Assembly (NCBI RefSeq): GCF_042666505.1
Contig: NZ_JBHTDN010000003.1
Coordinates: 1 to 64,000 of the forward strand
Length of the DNA: 64,000 nucleotides
Direction of reading: 5' to 3'
From: Parapedobacter sp042666505
Lineage (GTDB): Bacteria; Bacteroidota; Bacteroidia; Sphingobacteriales; Sphingobacteriaceae
Part shown: piece after piece, positions 61,482-64,000 of the stretch
Position numbering within the stretch: position 1 is the stretch's first letter
How the letters are laid out: every line of letters starts with the position of its first letter
Notes under the pieces: generated by a model
What the model was told of the DNA's origin: nothing
Database searches by the model: none
Seen by the model: only the letters and a program-made list of their open reading frames with translations
Translations under genes and position numbers: made by a program

Positions 61482-63290
61482 TTAATAACCCGGATTTTCA
61501 ACCAGGTTGGGATTGTTGGCCGTACGTGCCAGGGTGATCGGAAAATAATAATGCTGCTTCTCGAAGATGGGTGGGTTGACAGCCCCATCGAGCTTTAGTC
61601 GCTTCTCCACCAAAAATTTGCGGGTGGTGTAATCCAGGATATAGCGAATGCCGCTCTGGTTACGGGAGAGGTAGTCTTCCGCAATGCGCCAGCGCCGGAG
61701 GTCCCAATAGCGGTGGCCTTCGAATGCGAGTTCGACCCGGCGCTCGTTTTGAATACGCGCCAACGTCAAGGAAGCCAATCGCGAAATGCCCGCCCGCTCA
61801 CGTACCTGATTCAGCGCGTCCAGCGCCTCTTCGTGCCTGCCCAGGGCGTAGGCCGCCTCGGCGTAGTTGAGCAATATTTCCGCGTAACGGAAGACAATGA
61901 AGTCTTGCGTGGACCCGAATATACCGGCGGTCGAGCTGTTGCCATTGTCTTTCTTCTCATCCAGGTATTTCAGTACGCCGAAGCCCGTTTGGGTAACTTT
62001 CTGGTCGCCATTGGCGAGCACGCCTTTATAGGAACCGGTAGTCAATACCGTACCGTCTTCCTGTCGGATACCGTTGTAGAAATCCAGGTTACGACCTTGC
62101 CATTTCGTGTCCTGCGTGTACACGGTGGCCAAAAAGCGTGGATCCTTACCGGCCCACAATTCCGTCGTGGTAATCAGTTTTCCCTGCAGGTCGTCAAAAT
62201 TGATTGTGCCCGGCCTGCCGTCTATATATTCAAATGCCTCGGCAAACTCCAGGTACGGGGCATCATGGATGCCATTGGCCCAGCCATTGGGAAATGGGCA
62301 TTGGAAGTAATCATAGGCCCAGCCCGCGCCGGCATAGTCCTTGTCGCTTCCGTCGTGCTGCACGGCGAAGATCACTTCAGCGTTGCGCTTGGTGAGGAAA
62401 AGCTCCCTGAAATTGAGGGTCTTGTCAGGATTGGCGTCATACAATTGAAACTCTCCGTCGTTGATGATCTGCGCAGAGGCTTCCAGGGAGGCTTCGTAAT
62501 ACCGCGTCGCTTGCCCGCGCTCAATCCCGATCACACCACCCAGCTCCACTTCACCGTGCTCGGCAATGCTGCCGGCGTAAAGTGCCGCACGCGAAACGAG
62601 GGCGAGTGCCGCGTACCGGGAGGGACGGCCCCAGTTGGTATCGTCGATTTCCGGAAGGTCGTCCAGGATGGCCATGCCTTCGGCAATGATGAAATCATAT
62701 ACCTCCTGCTCGGTGTTGCGCTTCGGATATAATTCTTCCCGTGGGTCGGTATCTTGCTGCACCTTCAGGATCAACGGCAGTCCGCCATAGCGCTTCACCA
62801 TGTAGAAATAATTGAAGGCCCGGAGGAATCGCGCTTCGGCAACCTTTTGGGTCTTGAAGGTTTCGCTTACCGTGGATGACGGCAGCTTTTCGATGATCTC
62901 GTTCAAGGTGCGAATGACCTGGTAGGGCCTTTCCCAGTACTCCAGCAGTCCGCCGTTGATCTTGAGCCCATTCACCTTGAACTGGTAAGCGTTGCCCGAA
63001 AAGTTGGAAGTCGACTTCGACTCGTCGCTGACGTTATTGACGTAGAAGATCGAGAAAAAAGGCTTGCCCGAGTTGTGTACGTCGTCAGCCTCGTTCTGTA
63101 GCACGGTGGTATTCAGGTAGGCGCCGGTCAGATAGGCATCCACCAGCTTTTCGTCATTCCACACGATGGTTTCGGGAATAACGTCCAGCGGCTCTTTGTC
63201 CAGCACATTGCAGGCGGAAAAGAGTATCAGGAGGCTCGGGATAACAGCCCGGCCGAAACGTTTTATGTTGTGATTAGCTGACATAGTCAT
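61482..63290 (-). CDS. SusD-like lipoprotein
   Basis: This 602-residue protein has a lipobox FSAC (Cys near residue 27), a TPR-type region with YWERPYQVIRTLNEIIEKLP and EARFLRAFNYFYMVKRYGGLPL, and the C-terminal hallmark FRYAEILLNYAEAAYALG with LNQVRERAG and RRVELAFEGHRYWDLRRWR. It forms a pair with the SusC gene to its right, upstream on the same strand. Confidence 0.95.
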   Translation of the reverse strand: MTMSANHNIKRFGRAVIPSLLILFSACNVLDKEPLDVIPETIVWNDEKLVDAYLTGAYLNTTVLQNEADDVHNSGKPFFSIFYVNNVSDESKSTSNFSGNAYQFKVNGLKINGGLLEYWERPYQVIRTLNEIIEKLPSSTVSETFKTQKVAEARFLRAFNYFYMVKRYGGLPLILKVQQDTDPREELYPKRNTEQEVYDFIIAEGMAILDDLPEIDDTNWGRPSRYAALALVSRAALYAGSIAEHGEVELGGVIGIERGQATRYYEASLEASAQIINDGEFQLYDANPDKTLNFRELFLTKRNAEVIFAVQHDGSDKDYAGAGWAYDYFQCPFPNGWANGIHDAPYLEFAEAFEYIDGRPGTINFDDLQGKLITTTELWAGKDPRFLATVYTQDTKWQGRNLDFYNGIRQEDGTVLTTGSYKGVLANGDQKVTQTGFGVLKYLDEKKDNGNSSTAGIFGSTQDFIVFRYAEILLNYAEAAYALGRHEEALDALNQVRERAGISRLASLTLARIQNERRVELAFEGHRYWDLRRWRIAEDYLSRNQSGIRYILDYTTRKFLVEKRLKLDGAVNPPIFEKQHYYFPITLARTANNPNLVENPGY

Positions 63291-63325
63291 GTTGTTAATT
63301 GAATGTTACGTTTTCAAATCTTGTC

Positions 63326-64000
63326 CTAAAGGATGAGTGTCAGTCCGAACGACAGGTTGCGCTGCTGCGGATAGTACAGGGAGCCCCTGCCGGAGGGCAT
63401 TTCGGGGTCGAGGGCATATTTGTTGAGCGCGCTGAACGTGAAGAGGTTTACACCCGACGCGAAGAGGCGGAGGCTTTGGATGCCCAGCGATCCGAACGAC
63501 CCTTTCTTGAACGTATAGCCAATGTTGACGGATTTCAGGCGCAAATAGTCGCCTTTCATCAGCCGGTAATCCGATAGCCATCCATTGGATGAGGCGCCGC
63601 CCAGCCGTGGGATGATGGCATTCCGGTTGTTGGTCTCGGCCGTCCAGCGGTTGTGGTAAAACTCTTCCGAATTGCCGTTGATGGAAGCCACCACATGGAA
63701 CCCAAGCGCGCCTTGCAACAGGAAGTCCAGGTCGAAACCTTTGTACTGGAACGTAGGGTTCAGCCCGACAATCCAGGTCGGCACGGTGCCTTGGCCGATT
63801 TCGACCTGATCTTTCCAATCGATGACACCATCGCCATTGGAATCCAGGTATTTGACATCGCCGGGGCGAAGGGTGGCATTGTCCCGCAGATCCTGATCGT
63901 ACGGCAGGTTGTCGATTTCTTCCTGGCTGGTAAACAGGCCATCCGACAAGTAGCCAAACGTACGGTCCGTCCATTGACCGGATTTTTTGTTAATCCGCTC
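63326..64000 (-). CDS. SusC-like TonB-dependent transporter, C-terminal part
   Basis: The frame is open to the window edge and encodes the last 224 residues of a SusC barrel, including GDVKYLDSNGDGVIDWKDQVEIG, the calcium-loop-like segment common in SusC proteins, and the ending YYPQQRNLSFGLTLIL. The N-terminal plug lies beyond 64000. The following SusD gene (61482-63290) is on the same strand. Confidence 0.93.
   Translation of the reverse strand, partial: ERINKKSGQWTDRTFGYLSDGLFTSQEEIDNLPYDQDLRDNATLRPGDVKYLDSNGDGVIDWKDQVEIGQGTVPTWIVGLNPTFQYKGFDLDFLLQGALGFHVVASINGNSEEFYHNRWTAETNNRNAIIPRLGGASSNGWLSDYRLMKGDYLRLKSVNIGYTFKKGSFGSLGIQSLRLFASGVNLFTFSALNKYALDPEMPSGRGSLYYPQQRNLSFGLTLIL

Noticed and set aside
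61713..62732. 339-residue open frame antisense to SusD
   Set aside because: The SusD frame has clear family hallmarks; the antisense frame has none.

Overview
The window comes from a member of the Bacteroidota, most likely the family Sphingobacteriaceae. The evidence is three SusC/SusD-type outer-membrane pairs, promoters with a TAnnTTTG -7 box, an ECF sigma factor, LytS/LytTR signalling, and DUF6266, DUF3738-like, MauE and TlpA proteins. The family is inferred. No rRNA, tRNA or CRISPR array was found. GC content is moderate, with more AT-rich patches around 22.6-25.1 kb and 27.2-31.5 kb.

Layout. 1-2.3 kb: an IS21-type end lies inside an IS66 element, which has cut a DUF4160/DUF2442 gene. 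2.4-6.3 kb: short-chain dehydrogenase, DoxX-like protein, AraC regulator and a frameshifted Na+/H+ antiporter. 6.4-8 kb: a membrane protein of unknown role and a tiny lipoprotein. 8.1-19.9 kb: a carbohydrate locus. A GntR/LacI-type regulator diverges from an operon of SusC, SusD, a GH39-like glycosidase, an MFS transporter, a DUF4380 protein, a dehydrogenase and an enolase-superfamily dehydratase; the genes after susD overlap or nearly touch. A good promoter and an inverted-repeat operator candidate lie in the divergent gap. 20-26 kb: ECF sigma factor, two VOC proteins, two AraC regulators and a duplicated DUF1259 lipoprotein.

26-33 kb is a graveyard: an IstA stub joined to a truncated antitoxin, a DUF433 relic, an FtsX permease relic, an integrase relic, and IS110 and IS3 stubs fused to each other. 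A P-loop NTPase and a PAS histidine kinase survive intact among them. 33-35.6 kb: a GNAT fusion protein, glutaminyl cyclotransferase and an HTH-like protein.

36-44.7 kb: SusC/SusD plus a TlpA protein, facing an opposite-strand set (propeller protein, small exported protein with a cysteine pair, MauE-like redox membrane protein, Crp-like regulator). Together they look like a thiol-redox-linked uptake or export locus. 45-48.5 kb: an LpxL-like acyltransferase, a LytS kinase, a LytTR regulator and a small HTH protein.

48.5-52.1 kb is the most unusual part: two DUF6266 proteins, a DUF5675 protein and two small proteins (one membrane). Around them are 80-81 nt palindromic elements that share a core but have completely different, self-complementary arms (49264-49344 and 51248-51328; a probable third is at 35811-35890), a nested inverted repeat and an 84-nt tandem repeat.

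52.3-58.3 kb: a siderophore-type TonB receptor, DUF4374, two small membrane proteins and a PepSY protein, preceded by a promoter and a Fur-box-like palindrome. 58.3-60.3 kb: a radical SAM/DUF4130 DNA-repair pair. 60.5-64 kb: a phosphoesterase, SusD and the C-terminal part of a SusC that runs off the window.
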